A stretch of DNA of 31,872 nt from a virus: positions 1-31,872 of IMG/VR virus record IMGVR_UViG_3300026184_000291, one strand, 5' to 3'. The first letter of the stretch is position 1. Each line of letters opens with the position of its first letter. The notes beneath the pieces were generated by a model. The model was not told the origin of the DNA, searched no databases, and saw nothing but the letters and a program-made list of their open reading frames with translations. This document shows, one piece after another, positions 24,494-30,570 of the stretch. The translations under genes were made by a program, and so were the position numbers.

Positions 24494-24776
24494 GGTCCTG
24501 GCGGACCCGTTCGTGATGCTGCTCCTCGGCATGGCGGCGCACTTCCTCAAGGCGCTGGCGCAGGCCAAGAAGGCCGATAGCTACCCCGGTGCGTGGGGGT
24601 ACTGGGTCCGACACCGCCCGTCGAGCTACCTGGCGATCGTCTGCGCCCTGGCCGGGTTCGTCAGCCTGTACGCGGCCGGACGGCTCGACCCCATGACGGC
24701 GTTCGGCGTGGGATTTATGGCGAACAGCGTCGGCGACGTCTTGGGCAGCCGGGCCTCGAACAAACTTCAACAGTAG
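24471..24776 (+). CDS. Small membrane protein, holin candidate 2
   Basis: A 101-residue protein from ATG 24471, with GGGAGGA (24459-24465) five bases upstream inside the end of the previous gene. Probable membrane segments are PFVMLLLGMAAHFLKAL and SSYLAIVCALAGFVSLYAAG, and perhaps the amphipathic DPMTAFGVGFMANSVGDVLG. Its partner upstream is also membrane-bound; one may be the holin and the other its regulator. Which is which cannot be told from sequence. Confidence 0.72.
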   Translation: MITDHVIKVLADPFVMLLLGMAAHFLKALAQAKKADSYPGAWGYWVRHRPSSYLAIVCALAGFVSLYAAGRLDPMTAFGVGFMANSVGDVLGSRASNKLQQ

Positions 24777-24786
24777 GAGGTCCGTC

Positions 24787-25182
24787 ATGACCAAGGCAGT
24801 TGTGATCGCGGTGCTGGCCCTGGCCGTCGTGGCCGGGGCATTTGTCGGCGGGTATGGGCTGTGTGCCTGGCAGATGTCCAAGGGGCAGGCCGCCCAGGTA
24901 CAGAAGATGGAGCGCGAAAACCAACGCCTCCAGACTCGCGTCGACGATCAGGCCGTAAGGCTCCAACAGGAAAAGGGCAAGGTTCACGTCGTCTATCGCA
25001 CCCTTACTAAGGAGGCAGAGCAGCATGAAAAGACTATCCCCAATCGTACTTGTTTTGGCCCTGCTGACGTGCGCCTGCTCAACGCCGCCGCTCGTGGAAA
25101 AGAGAACCCCGACGTTTCACGCGTCGATGCTCAAACGTCAGCCGGCGACGCTCCCGCAGCTACAAAACGGGTCGGCAAATGA
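24787..25182 (+). CDS. Inner-membrane spanin (Rz-like)
   Basis: A 131-residue protein with one N-terminal membrane anchor (VVIAVLALAVVAGAFVGGYG, about residues 4-24). A periplasmic coiled coil follows (QVQKMERENQRLQTRVDDQA, to about residue 65) and then an unstructured tail. This is the Rz layout; with the outer-membrane partner it fuses the two membranes in the last step of lysis. AGGAGG precedes the ATG. The Rz1-like lipoprotein gene begins inside it in another frame at 25025, the classical nested arrangement, and implies a Gram-negative host. Confidence 0.88.
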   Translation: MTKAVVIAVLALAVVAGAFVGGYGLCAWQMSKGQAAQVQKMERENQRLQTRVDDQAVRLQQEKGKVHVVYRTLTKEAEQHEKTIPNRTCFGPADVRLLNAAARGKENPDVSRVDAQTSAGDAPAATKRVGK

Positions 25183-25279
25183 GGTCCGGCGAGTGATGCT
25201 GCTCTGGGCGGAGCGGTATCAGTCGTGCCGGGTGTCAAACAACCGCCTGATTGACGCGGTCCTGGAGACCCAGGAATAA
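25025..25279 (+). CDS. Outer-membrane spanin lipoprotein (Rz1-like)
   Basis: An 84-residue protein starting MKRLSPIVLVLALLTCACST: a short basic start, hydrophobic core and a lipobox-like end with Cys at 16 and 18. LLTC or TCAC are both imperfect, so the lipidated Cys is uncertain. The mature part has PPLVEKRTPTFHASM, proline-containing as in Rz1 proteins. AAGGAGG stands 9 nt before the ATG. The gene overlaps the Rz frame by 158 nt and runs 97 nt past it, ending at the terminator. Confidence 0.85.
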   Translation: MKRLSPIVLVLALLTCACSTPPLVEKRTPTFHASMLKRQPATLPQLQNGSANEVRRVMLLWAERYQSCRVSNNRLIDAVLETQE

Positions 25280-25315
25280 AAAAAAGGGCGGCCCATTGCG
25301 GGCCGCCCTCGTCTT
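25280..25315. terminator. Bidirectional intrinsic terminator between convergent operons
   Basis: GGGCGGCCC (25286-25294), loop ATTGC, GGGCCGCCC (25300-25308) form a perfect 9-bp GC-rich stem. Leftward transcripts run into an uninterrupted U tract (complement of the A run 25278-25285), so the leftward termination signal is strong. Rightward transcripts meet TCGTCTTT, a weaker tract. It lies between the last lysis gene and the leftward gene ending at 25339. Confidence 0.9.
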
Positions 25316-25338
25316 TGCGCCCGTGTGGCGCCGGATTA

Positions 25339-25581
25339 CTACAACGAATACCGCTTGAGCGCCATTCGGGCCGTCTGGCCGTGGTCCTTCGACAGCCGCG
25401 AGACGTCGACCGACACGGTCTTCTTGCCGACCTCGCAGGCGCTGGCTTTGTAGCTGTAGTTCGTGCCGGGATGGTGCACGGTCACGAGCGGCTCAAAGGC
25501 GCATTTTGCGGTCGTCGGATGGCCGACGTCGTACCCGGTGAAGGCCGACAGGGCCAGCATGGCAGTGATGATCAAGTTCAT
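25339..25581 (-). CDS. Small exported protein with one Cys pair
   Basis: An 80-residue protein starting MNLIITAMLALSAFTGYDVG, a likely short signal peptide or anchor. A probable extracytoplasmic part follows with two Cys (C27, C49) that could form a disulphide, and a basic C-terminus (RMALKRYSL). AGGAG lies close before the ATG. It is the last gene of the leftward operon and ends just before the terminator. Small exported phage proteins in such positions may affect superinfection, but nothing specific is seen. Confidence 0.75.
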   Translation of the reverse strand: MNLIITAMLALSAFTGYDVGHPTTAKCAFEPLVTVHHPGTNYSYKASACEVGKKTVSVDVSRLSKDHGQTARMALKRYSL

Positions 25582-25655
25582 GGTCTCTCTCCTCTTCAGT
25601 GTGCCGCGCAGTTTAGTGATTTATCGGGCCGCGCGACGATCGCCCGGGTGCTCTG

Positions 25656-25907
25656 TTACTCAGATTCCTCTTCGTTTCGACCGGGGCGGGCGGCCCTCTC
25701 CTCCGACAAGTAGACGCGTGCGGCATGATCGATCCAGAAAAACGGATCGGCCCCCCACTCTTTGTACATCGGGTAAAGATGTACCGTCACGTCGGGGCCG
25801 CATATCTCGACCCTGGCTACGTTATCAGATCCGCCCGCCGTCACTCCGACCTCGACGCCCGGCCCGAGGCGCGTCTGCAGGTGCATCAGGTGTTCGGCCT
25901 TAAGCAT
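25656..25907 (-). CDS. Hypothetical acidic-tailed protein, 83 aa
   Basis: An 83-residue protein starting MLKAEHLMHLQTRLGPGVEV at the ATG 25905-25907, with AGGAGG about 9 nt upstream. An in-frame reading 5' of this would run through the overlapping Pmp3-like gene and is not used. A beta-rich core (SDNVARVEICGPDVTVHLYP) is followed by FFWIDHAARVYLSEERA and a charged tail. No family is recognised. Its start lies 8 bp inside the end of the Pmp3-like gene. Confidence 0.7.
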   Translation of the reverse strand: MLKAEHLMHLQTRLGPGVEVGVTAGGSDNVARVEICGPDVTVHLYPMYKEWGADPFFWIDHAARVYLSEERAARPGRNEEESE

Positions 25908-26109
25908 GGCGGACGCCCTCCTCTCGAAATGCGTCGCGGACCCGGCGCAGTCGCTTGGCGTCGCGTCGGTCGTGCACCACGACGCAGGCGTGCACGACGC
26001 CGGGCAGCCACCCGAGCAGACACAGCAGCACGTTGAGGACCGCCCCGAACGGCCGGCCACAGAATAGCACCGCCACCGGCGGCAAAAAGATCGCGAGTAC
26101 GTACATCAT
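25900..26109 (-). CDS. Pmp3/YqaE-like proteolipid membrane protein
   Basis: A 69-residue protein from tandem ATGs at 26104-26109, with GAGGAGG 7 nt upstream. Two hydrophobic segments carry the Pmp3 pattern: YVLAIFLPPVAVLFCG (P10-P11), then VLNVLLCLLGWLPGVVHACV (N26, G33, P36-G37, H40-A41). A basic cytoplasmic tail (HDRRDAKRLRRVRDAF) follows. In bacteria and fungi Pmp3/YqaE proteins are small plasma-membrane peptides linked to membrane potential and stress. I do not know it as a usual phage gene. It overlaps both neighbours. Confidence 0.85.
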   Translation of the reverse strand: MMYVLAIFLPPVAVLFCGRPFGAVLNVLLCLLGWLPGVVHACVVVHDRRDAKRLRRVRDAFREEGVRHA

Positions 26110-26447
26110 CGGTGGTCCTCCTCTCGTGAGTATGATGGCCAGCCGCACCGCGGGCAGCCGACACCGTCGAATCGGGTCTTGCAGGTCGGGCAGTATCGCT
26201 CGCCATGTTCGCGATACCTGGGCGGCTCGTCGAACAGGCCGACTTCGAAGCCGACCTGTTCGGCCGCGTCGCGTCGAAGCTCTTCGGCGAAGTCAGCAGC
26301 GTCTAACATTTCCAACGCCCGTTTGATCCTCTCCGCCTCGTGCCGCGAGATTCCGGCGCCCTGTACGACATACATTGGCGGAACGCAGAAATATTGGGCG
26401 CAGTGCGGATCACCGCACGGGCACTTGACGATTTTATACTTACTCAT
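26106..26447 (-). CDS. Zinc-ribbon-like protein of unknown function
   Basis: A 113-residue protein with a Cys-rich N-terminus (C9, C11, C16, C21 in VKCPCGDPHCAQYFC), a helical centre (SRHEAERIKRALEMLDAADF) and a C-terminal ribbon C86-P-T-C89 ... C98-P-R-C101 that would hold zinc. AAGGAG lies about 10 nt before the ATG. It ends in ATGA with the Pmp3-like gene and starts 8 bp inside the end of the deaminase gene. A nucleic-acid or protein-binding role is plausible; no family identified. Confidence 0.75.
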   Translation of the reverse strand: MSKYKIVKCPCGDPHCAQYFCVPPMYVVQGAGISRHEAERIKRALEMLDAADFAEELRRDAAEQVGFEVGLFDEPPRYREHGERYCPTCKTRFDGVGCPRCGWPSYSREEDHR

Positions 26448-26967
26448 AGTACTGTGGCTCCTTTATCGGCGACGGTCCGAACTGCCACGAACCGGCGCGG
26501 CGGGACGACTCCCACAGTGCCCGGGCCGCGTCGTCGTGCGCGTATGGCTCGGCAAAGACGATCCGGCGACAATCGGTATTTAGTAACATCTTGACGCAGG
26601 CCAGGCACGGGGACACGGTCACGTAACACACGTCGATGAGCCGCGCGTCGGGGCACTGAAGAAGCGCATTCTGTTCGGCGTGCACGGCCTCACACGCCTC
26701 GATCCGCTCCCCCGACGCCGCGCTCGATCCGTCGCAGGCATAGTCATACTCGTTGACGGCGACGTCGCCCTCGGGGTCGAACTCCATTGTGACACCCGTG
26801 ACCTGATTGCAGTGCGGCATCCCCGCCGGCCGGCCGTTATACCCGGTCGTGAGCACGTGACCATCCACATCGACCAGCACGGCGCCGACGGCGCGGCGCA
26901 GGCACGTCGAGCGCATCGCGACGACCCGGGCCATCTCTAAGAAGTATTCGTCTTTACTCGGTCTCAT
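26440..26967 (-). CDS. dCMP deaminase
   Basis: A 175-residue cytidine/deoxycytidylate deaminase converting dCMP to dUMP, the precursor of dTMP. Zinc site: H96-A-E98 in CEAVHAEQNALL and P120-C121-x2-C124 in SPCLAC. The N-terminus MRPSKDEYFLEMARVVAMRS, TGYNGRPAGMPHC and the terminal basic patch fit the phage/bacterial dCMP deaminase family. I use the ATG at 26967 because GGAGGGG precedes it; a frame extension to 27027 overlaps the TSCPD gene further. It sits in the nucleotide metabolism block. Confidence 0.92.
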   Translation of the reverse strand: MRPSKDEYFLEMARVVAMRSTCLRRAVGAVLVDVDGHVLTTGYNGRPAGMPHCNQVTGVTMEFDPEGDVAVNEYDYACDGSSAASGERIEACEAVHAEQNALLQCPDARLIDVCYVTVSPCLACVKMLLNTDCRRIVFAEPYAHDDAARALWESSRRAGSWQFGPSPIKEPQYYE

Positions 26968-27349
26968 GACTCCCCTCCCTCTCTGTGTGACGTTCGTATA
27001 GCATCGCCAGGCCAGGCCCCTCGTCAAACGCCCGGCGAACCTCGGCGCCGATCCGGGCGACGAGCGACGGGCAGACGTCGGTCGACCCCGGCAGGACGTG
27101 GCGCGTCTTGGCCGAGTGCACGGCCTCGAGCTCTTCGATGATCAGCCCGAGCGGCAGCCCCTCTCGCAGCGCCATCGAGACAAACCGCGTGAGGGCCGTG
27201 ACCCACTCGTGAAGATCCGGGTCGTCGAGCCGGACAAAGAGCTCGAGCGGCCGGCCGTCGGCGTCCCAGTTGACGGTGACGAACAGCGGCCGGCCGTCGT
27301 CGAGCCGGGCCAGGCGGGTCGCCCCGGTCGAGGTGCGCTCGATGGTCAT
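26954..27349 (-). CDS. Standalone TSCPD-like (ribonucleotide-reductase-associated) domain protein
   Basis: A 131-residue protein. DDGRPLFVTVNWDADGRPLE (18-37), FVSMALREGLPLGLIIEELE (56-75) and DVCPSLVARIGAEV (91-104, C93-P94) correspond to the pattern of the TSCPD domain normally found at the C-terminus of B12-dependent ribonucleotide reductases. There it is thought to bind metal or regulate. No reductase is in this window; the domain stands alone among nucleotide genes. It could act on the host or on another phage enzyme. The start ATG overlaps the end of the thymidylate-synthase-family gene (ATGA), and it overlaps the deaminase by 14 bp. Confidence 0.72.
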   Translation of the reverse strand: MTIERTSTGATRLARLDDGRPLFVTVNWDADGRPLELFVRLDDPDLHEWVTALTRFVSMALREGLPLGLIIEELEAVHSAKTRHVLPGSTDVCPSLVARIGAEVRRAFDEGPGLAMLYERHTEREGSHETE

Positions 27350-28194
27350 TGCGGGCGAATCCTCCAGGCGGGCGTCTCTCCGGCGGGCCGGTCACGACAA
27401 ATCTCCAGCGACTGCCACAACCGCTTCCACCCGTCGCGCCAGGTCACGAGCTCGGCCGGCAGCGGGTCGACGTCGTCGGCCCCTACCGAGGGCGTGGTCT
27501 TCAGCACGTGCCGCGCGTCCTCGAGGTCTCTTTCGTAGAGGTGCGACGACGCCGCCGTCCAGTAGACGAGGCCCGGCTCAATGACGTCGGGGTTTCTCGG
27601 CTCTTCGTTCATGAGATTAAAGTTGTAGAGCCACGCGACGCGGGCCGCGACCATCGCGAAGTTGAAGAAGTCATACGGCACGCCGAGCCACGCGTCGGAT
27701 GACCGCATAAACACGTGCGCGTTGAGCCGTCCCGCCCGGATGTTGAATGTCATCGACACGGTGCACGGGATATCCCGCGACGCCGCCGGGTTTGGCCGCC
27801 AGATCGTCAGTACGGCCTGGCGGGTGTCCCGGTCGTCGAGTAGCTTTCGCACGACGTACGAGATTTGCTCTTCGATGCGCGGCCCGTATGCGCCCGCGAA
27901 CGTGACGCCGTCGTCAGAAAACTGGGCGATGTTCGGGTTGTACGGCGCGATCGTCTCGACGCGATCGTCGCCGGCCAAGATCCACATCGCCTCCGCGGCC
28001 ATGAACTTATAGCTCAGTTTGCGGGCCGGCGCGACGACGACGGGGCGGGCGATCGGGTAGGCGACAGAGTTGTGCAGCAGCTCAACCGTGCGCTGCCCAC
28101 GTGGCGCCACGGCGTTGTGACGTTGCGCGACGAGGTGTTGAAGAATGTGCAGCCACGCGACGGTGGCGGACCGATATTTGAACGGGACACTCAT
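27346..28194 (-). CDS. Thymidylate-synthase-family enzyme, likely dCMP-specific (hydroxy)methylase
   Basis: A 282-residue member of the ThyA fold. Catalytic Cys C144 in DIPCTVSMTFNI; MRSSDAWLGVPYDFFNF holds R164, S165, D167; SSHLY supplies H218 and Y220. The key feature is D175 in PYD, where dUMP-using ThyA has Asn (N177 of E. coli). Asp at this position is known from T4 dCMP hydroxymethylase, and N-to-D mutants of thymidylate synthase act on dCMP. T145 replaces the His usually after the catalytic Cys. The enzyme therefore probably makes 5-hydroxymethyl-dCMP or 5-methyl-dCMP rather than dTMP. GAGGAG precedes the ATG. It is ATGA-coupled to the kinase upstream. Confidence 0.88.
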   Translation of the reverse strand: MSVPFKYRSATVAWLHILQHLVAQRHNAVAPRGQRTVELLHNSVAYPIARPVVVAPARKLSYKFMAAEAMWILAGDDRVETIAPYNPNIAQFSDDGVTFAGAYGPRIEEQISYVVRKLLDDRDTRQAVLTIWRPNPAASRDIPCTVSMTFNIRAGRLNAHVFMRSSDAWLGVPYDFFNFAMVAARVAWLYNFNLMNEEPRNPDVIEPGLVYWTAASSHLYERDLEDARHVLKTTPSVGADDVDPLPAELVTWRDGWKRLWQSLEICRDRPAGETPAWRIRPQ

Positions 28195-29126
28195 TTTAGC
28201 AGCTCCTCAATTAATGGATAGGGCTCATGACGGCGAAATCGTCTCCAGTACTGCGGGTGCGGGACTTCGGCGGCCGTGACGCCGGCGCGGAGACACCACG
28301 CGGCGGCGTTTTCACCGAGCGCAATGACCTTGCGCGGGCTGAGGGCCCCGACGAAGCTCGGGTCCGTCTCCCGGCCGGCCGCGTCGGCGGCGTTGGCCCA
28401 GTAGAGGGCGTCTTCGGGGACTCCCGCCGCCTCGAGCCGGTCGGCGAGCCAGATGGAGCACCCGCCCCGGTGCAGGCCCGAGAACGGGGTCCGATTCGCC
28501 TCGCTCGGCGCCGTCTGGCCGCCCCCGGGCCGGCCGCTGACGATCAGGACCGAGACCCCCGGTCGCCAGACCCCGCCCCCAGGGGCGCCGAGAGGCGGCC
28601 TCCGGCGGACCCTCTCTAGGGCGTCTCGTAGCCCCTCTAGGCTCGCGCTGCGGCGGCAGTCGTAGACGACCAGGGGTAGGCCATCGACCGACGCCCGGGT
28701 GGCCAGCTCGGCGTAGCGGTCGTATACGGCCGCCAGCTTCGCGGCCCGGTCGAGGTACTCTCGATCGGCGCGGGCCCGCCACGTCTTGAGGAGCTTCCCG
28801 ATCGGCGGCAGGCACAGGGCGACGACGCCGCCGCGGGTCGCCGCCACGCGTCCGAGAATCCGCGCCCGCGCCCGACCGACGCGGTCGGCCCCGTTCCGCA
28901 TGACGACGCCATAGATCGGCTCTGAGAGCCACGAGCGGTCGAGGACGATGTCCTCGCGGGTCGTCTCTCGGGTCAGCGAGGTGAAGTAACGGTGCGCGAC
29001 GTCGGCCTCACCGAGGTACGGCCCGTGGTGGTCCACGCGCGCGGTCGCCGGGTTCGGATAGAGCCGCGCGATCGTCGTCGACTTGCCTGACGCGTCGGGG
29101 CCTTCGAAGATCGTCACGCAGGTCAT
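28191..29126 (-). CDS. Thymidylate-kinase-like P-loop kinase fused to UDG-like domain
   Basis: A 311-residue fusion. Residues 1-175 are a nucleoside-monophosphate kinase: Walker A FEGPDASGKST (K15, S16), then IVLDRSWLSEPIYG with the DR(S/H) motif (D63-R64), and a lid-like Arg-rich helix. Residues about 190-311 look like the uracil-DNA-glycosylase superfamily: VLIVSGRPGG, TPFSGLHRGG, LYWANAA, KVIALGENAAAW and VPHPQYWRRF. The start ATG 29126 has GGGGAGG upstream and an ATGA overlap with the next gene; an earlier ATG at 29171 lies deep in that gene. A kinase for modified dCMP or dTMP is likely, with the C-terminal domain perhaps a base sensor. Confidence 0.8.
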   Translation of the reverse strand: MTCVTIFEGPDASGKSTTIARLYPNPATARVDHHGPYLGEADVAHRYFTSLTRETTREDIVLDRSWLSEPIYGVVMRNGADRVGRARARILGRVAATRGGVVALCLPPIGKLLKTWRARADREYLDRAAKLAAVYDRYAELATRASVDGLPLVVYDCRRSASLEGLRDALERVRRRPPLGAPGGGVWRPGVSVLIVSGRPGGGQTAPSEANRTPFSGLHRGGCSIWLADRLEAAGVPEDALYWANAADAAGRETDPSFVGALSPRKVIALGENAAAWCLRAGVTAAEVPHPQYWRRFRRHEPYPLIEELLK

Positions 29127-29482
29127 CGGCCGGCCTCCCCGGCCTCGACGCGGCGATGGTTCTCGCCCCACTTTGTCTCGAGCGCCACGTGGAGGTCTTC
29201 GGCCGTCAGGCCGAGCGCGAGAGCGGCGTTTGCCCAGAATTGAATGATGTCGGTCATCTCCGTGGCGAGGCGTTTTCGGGCAACCGGGTCATTGAGGACC
29301 GCCTCGAGTCGCTGCACATCGGCGTATGACTTCCACGGCTTCCACGGCAGCTCGGCAAGGACCTCGGTTACCTCGACCTGCATTGCGAGAAAATTCTCCT
29401 TTGCGCCGGCGACGCCCTTACCAGTCGGCCAGTTCATCCGGTCTTGTAGCGCGGCCTGTTCGGTCATGATTCGTTCAAACAT
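29123..29482 (-). CDS. All-alpha NTP pyrophosphatase (dUTPase/dCTPase, MazG-type)
   Basis: A 119-residue helical protein with the family metal-binding pattern E37-x2-E40 (QVEVTEVLAELPWKPWK) and E75-x2-D78 (ATEMTDIIQFWANAALAL). These bind magnesium and hydrolyse (d)NTPs to monophosphate and pyrophosphate. The pattern with Trp-rich LPWKPW is close to dimeric dUTPase-like phage enzymes; T4 dCTPase/dUTPase belongs to the same superfamily. I use ATG 29480-29482 (GAGGAG upstream); a frame extension to 29638 lies inside the methyltransferase gene. It overlaps both neighbours by 1-4 bp. Confidence 0.85.
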   Translation of the reverse strand: MFERIMTEQAALQDRMNWPTGKGVAGAKENFLAMQVEVTEVLAELPWKPWKSYADVQRLEAVLNDPVARKRLATEMTDIIQFWANAALALGLTAEDLHVALETKWGENHRRVEAGEAGR

Positions 29483-30570
29483 TAAGAAAGCTCCTCTCGT
29501 TGAATAGTTGCCTTGCGCAAGTCGATGACTTCGACCCGCGGCCGGCGTAGCCGCTTGTCCTGATCGATGGCCTTGCGCACGAGCCCGCCGATCCAGTTGG
29601 CGATGGGCGGCATCACGGCGCGGGTCATCACGTCCCAATCGATATCAGACGCGCGCTCCGACGTCGGCAACACGCGCCAGCGCCGGGGATACCCACAGAG
29701 GGCCTTGAACTCGGCGAAGTTGACGTACCGTACCTCTGTCGGGTGAAACGCCGTGCAGCCGACGAGACACGGGCAGACGCGGTCGGCGGCGAGGCGCTGC
29801 CACTTAAACCCGGGCCGCCCGACGACGAACTTGCGCCCGGTCGAGGCGGCCCGGGTCTTTCGCGTGTGCTCCGGGTTCTTACGATTGAACGCGTTGTACA
29901 ACTTCTCCCCGGGCCGAGTATACCGATATATTTTTTTGAGGTTTTCGTTCATGACTGGCTTGCGACTGTCTTCGTCTGTCTTACACTGGACGCTCGCAAG
30001 GACCTCGCCGGTCGTCGGTGCCTCTTTGAACTTGACCCACCGGTCCCAGTCAAACGCGACCTTGTGCGCGATCATAAAGTACCGGACCCGGCGATGGCTC
30101 CCCCCGACGTACTGCGCGTCGAACCGCAGGTGTGTGACCGAGTACCCGAGGGCGACGGCGCGCGCGGCCAGGCCGTCGACGAATGGGCGCCCGGTCGTAA
30201 AGGCCCGGTCGACCGACTCCCAGACCCAGACGGTCGGGCGCAGGTCCTCGAGCAGCCCGAAGTGCCGGCGCGTGCAGTCGACGCGGGCATCTTGTTCCCA
30301 CGACTGCTCGGCCTGTGTTCGCTTTCCGTTGAGCGCCGACCAGGCCGCGCAGGGCGGGTTGCCGTAGACAAACGGCACGCCTCGGTAGTCCTTGCGCGGC
30401 CACGAGTCCGGTCCGACAAAGATCGGCATCTTCGGAAAGTTGGCCCGTGCCGTGCGCACGCCGTAGCCGTCGTCCTCGAAGTGCGCGAGCACGTCGAAGT
30501 GCCGACGCACGCCCTCCGTGAAGCCGCCGCCGAAGACGTATGCCCCGAGGGCCTGAGGCTTCTTAGCCAT
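29482..30570 (-). CDS. Divergent C5-cytosine DNA methyltransferase
   Basis: A 362-residue protein with the order of 5mC methyltransferase motifs: a degenerate motif I (GAYVFGGGFTEGV), motif IV GNPPCAAWS with catalytic C74, motif VI WESVDRA in place of the usual ENV (E118), motif VIII AQYVGGSHRRVRYF (Q153, R160, R161, R163) and a C-terminal motif IX/X region (FKALCGYPRRW, RAVMPPIANWIGGLV). It should methylate C5 of cytosine in DNA, but the degeneration leaves room for another acceptor or reaction. CAGGAG precedes the ATG. It is placed between the glycosyltransferase candidate and the NTP pyrophosphatase. Confidence 0.85.
   Translation of the reverse strand: MAKKPQALGAYVFGGGFTEGVRRHFDVLAHFEDDGYGVRTARANFPKMPIFVGPDSWPRKDYRGVPFVYGNPPCAAWSALNGKRTQAEQSWEQDARVDCTRRHFGLLEDLRPTVWVWESVDRAFTTGRPFVDGLAARAVALGYSVTHLRFDAQYVGGSHRRVRYFMIAHKVAFDWDRWVKFKEAPTTGEVLASVQCKTDEDSRKPVMNENLKKIYRYTRPGEKLYNAFNRKNPEHTRKTRAASTGRKFVVGRPGFKWQRLAADRVCPCLVGCTAFHPTEVRYVNFAEFKALCGYPRRWRVLPTSERASDIDWDVMTRAVMPPIANWIGGLVRKAIDQDKRLRRPRVEVIDLRKATIQREELS

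Noticed and set aside
25315-25713. A 132-codon rightward frame after the terminator
   Set aside because: It is antisense to the exported protein gene, starts downstream of the terminator and has no ribosome site.
28312-28932. A 206-codon leftward frame overlapping the kinase-UDG gene
   Set aside because: Same strand but another frame, Arg/Pro/Gly-rich, and inside a gene with recognisable kinase and UDG-like motifs.
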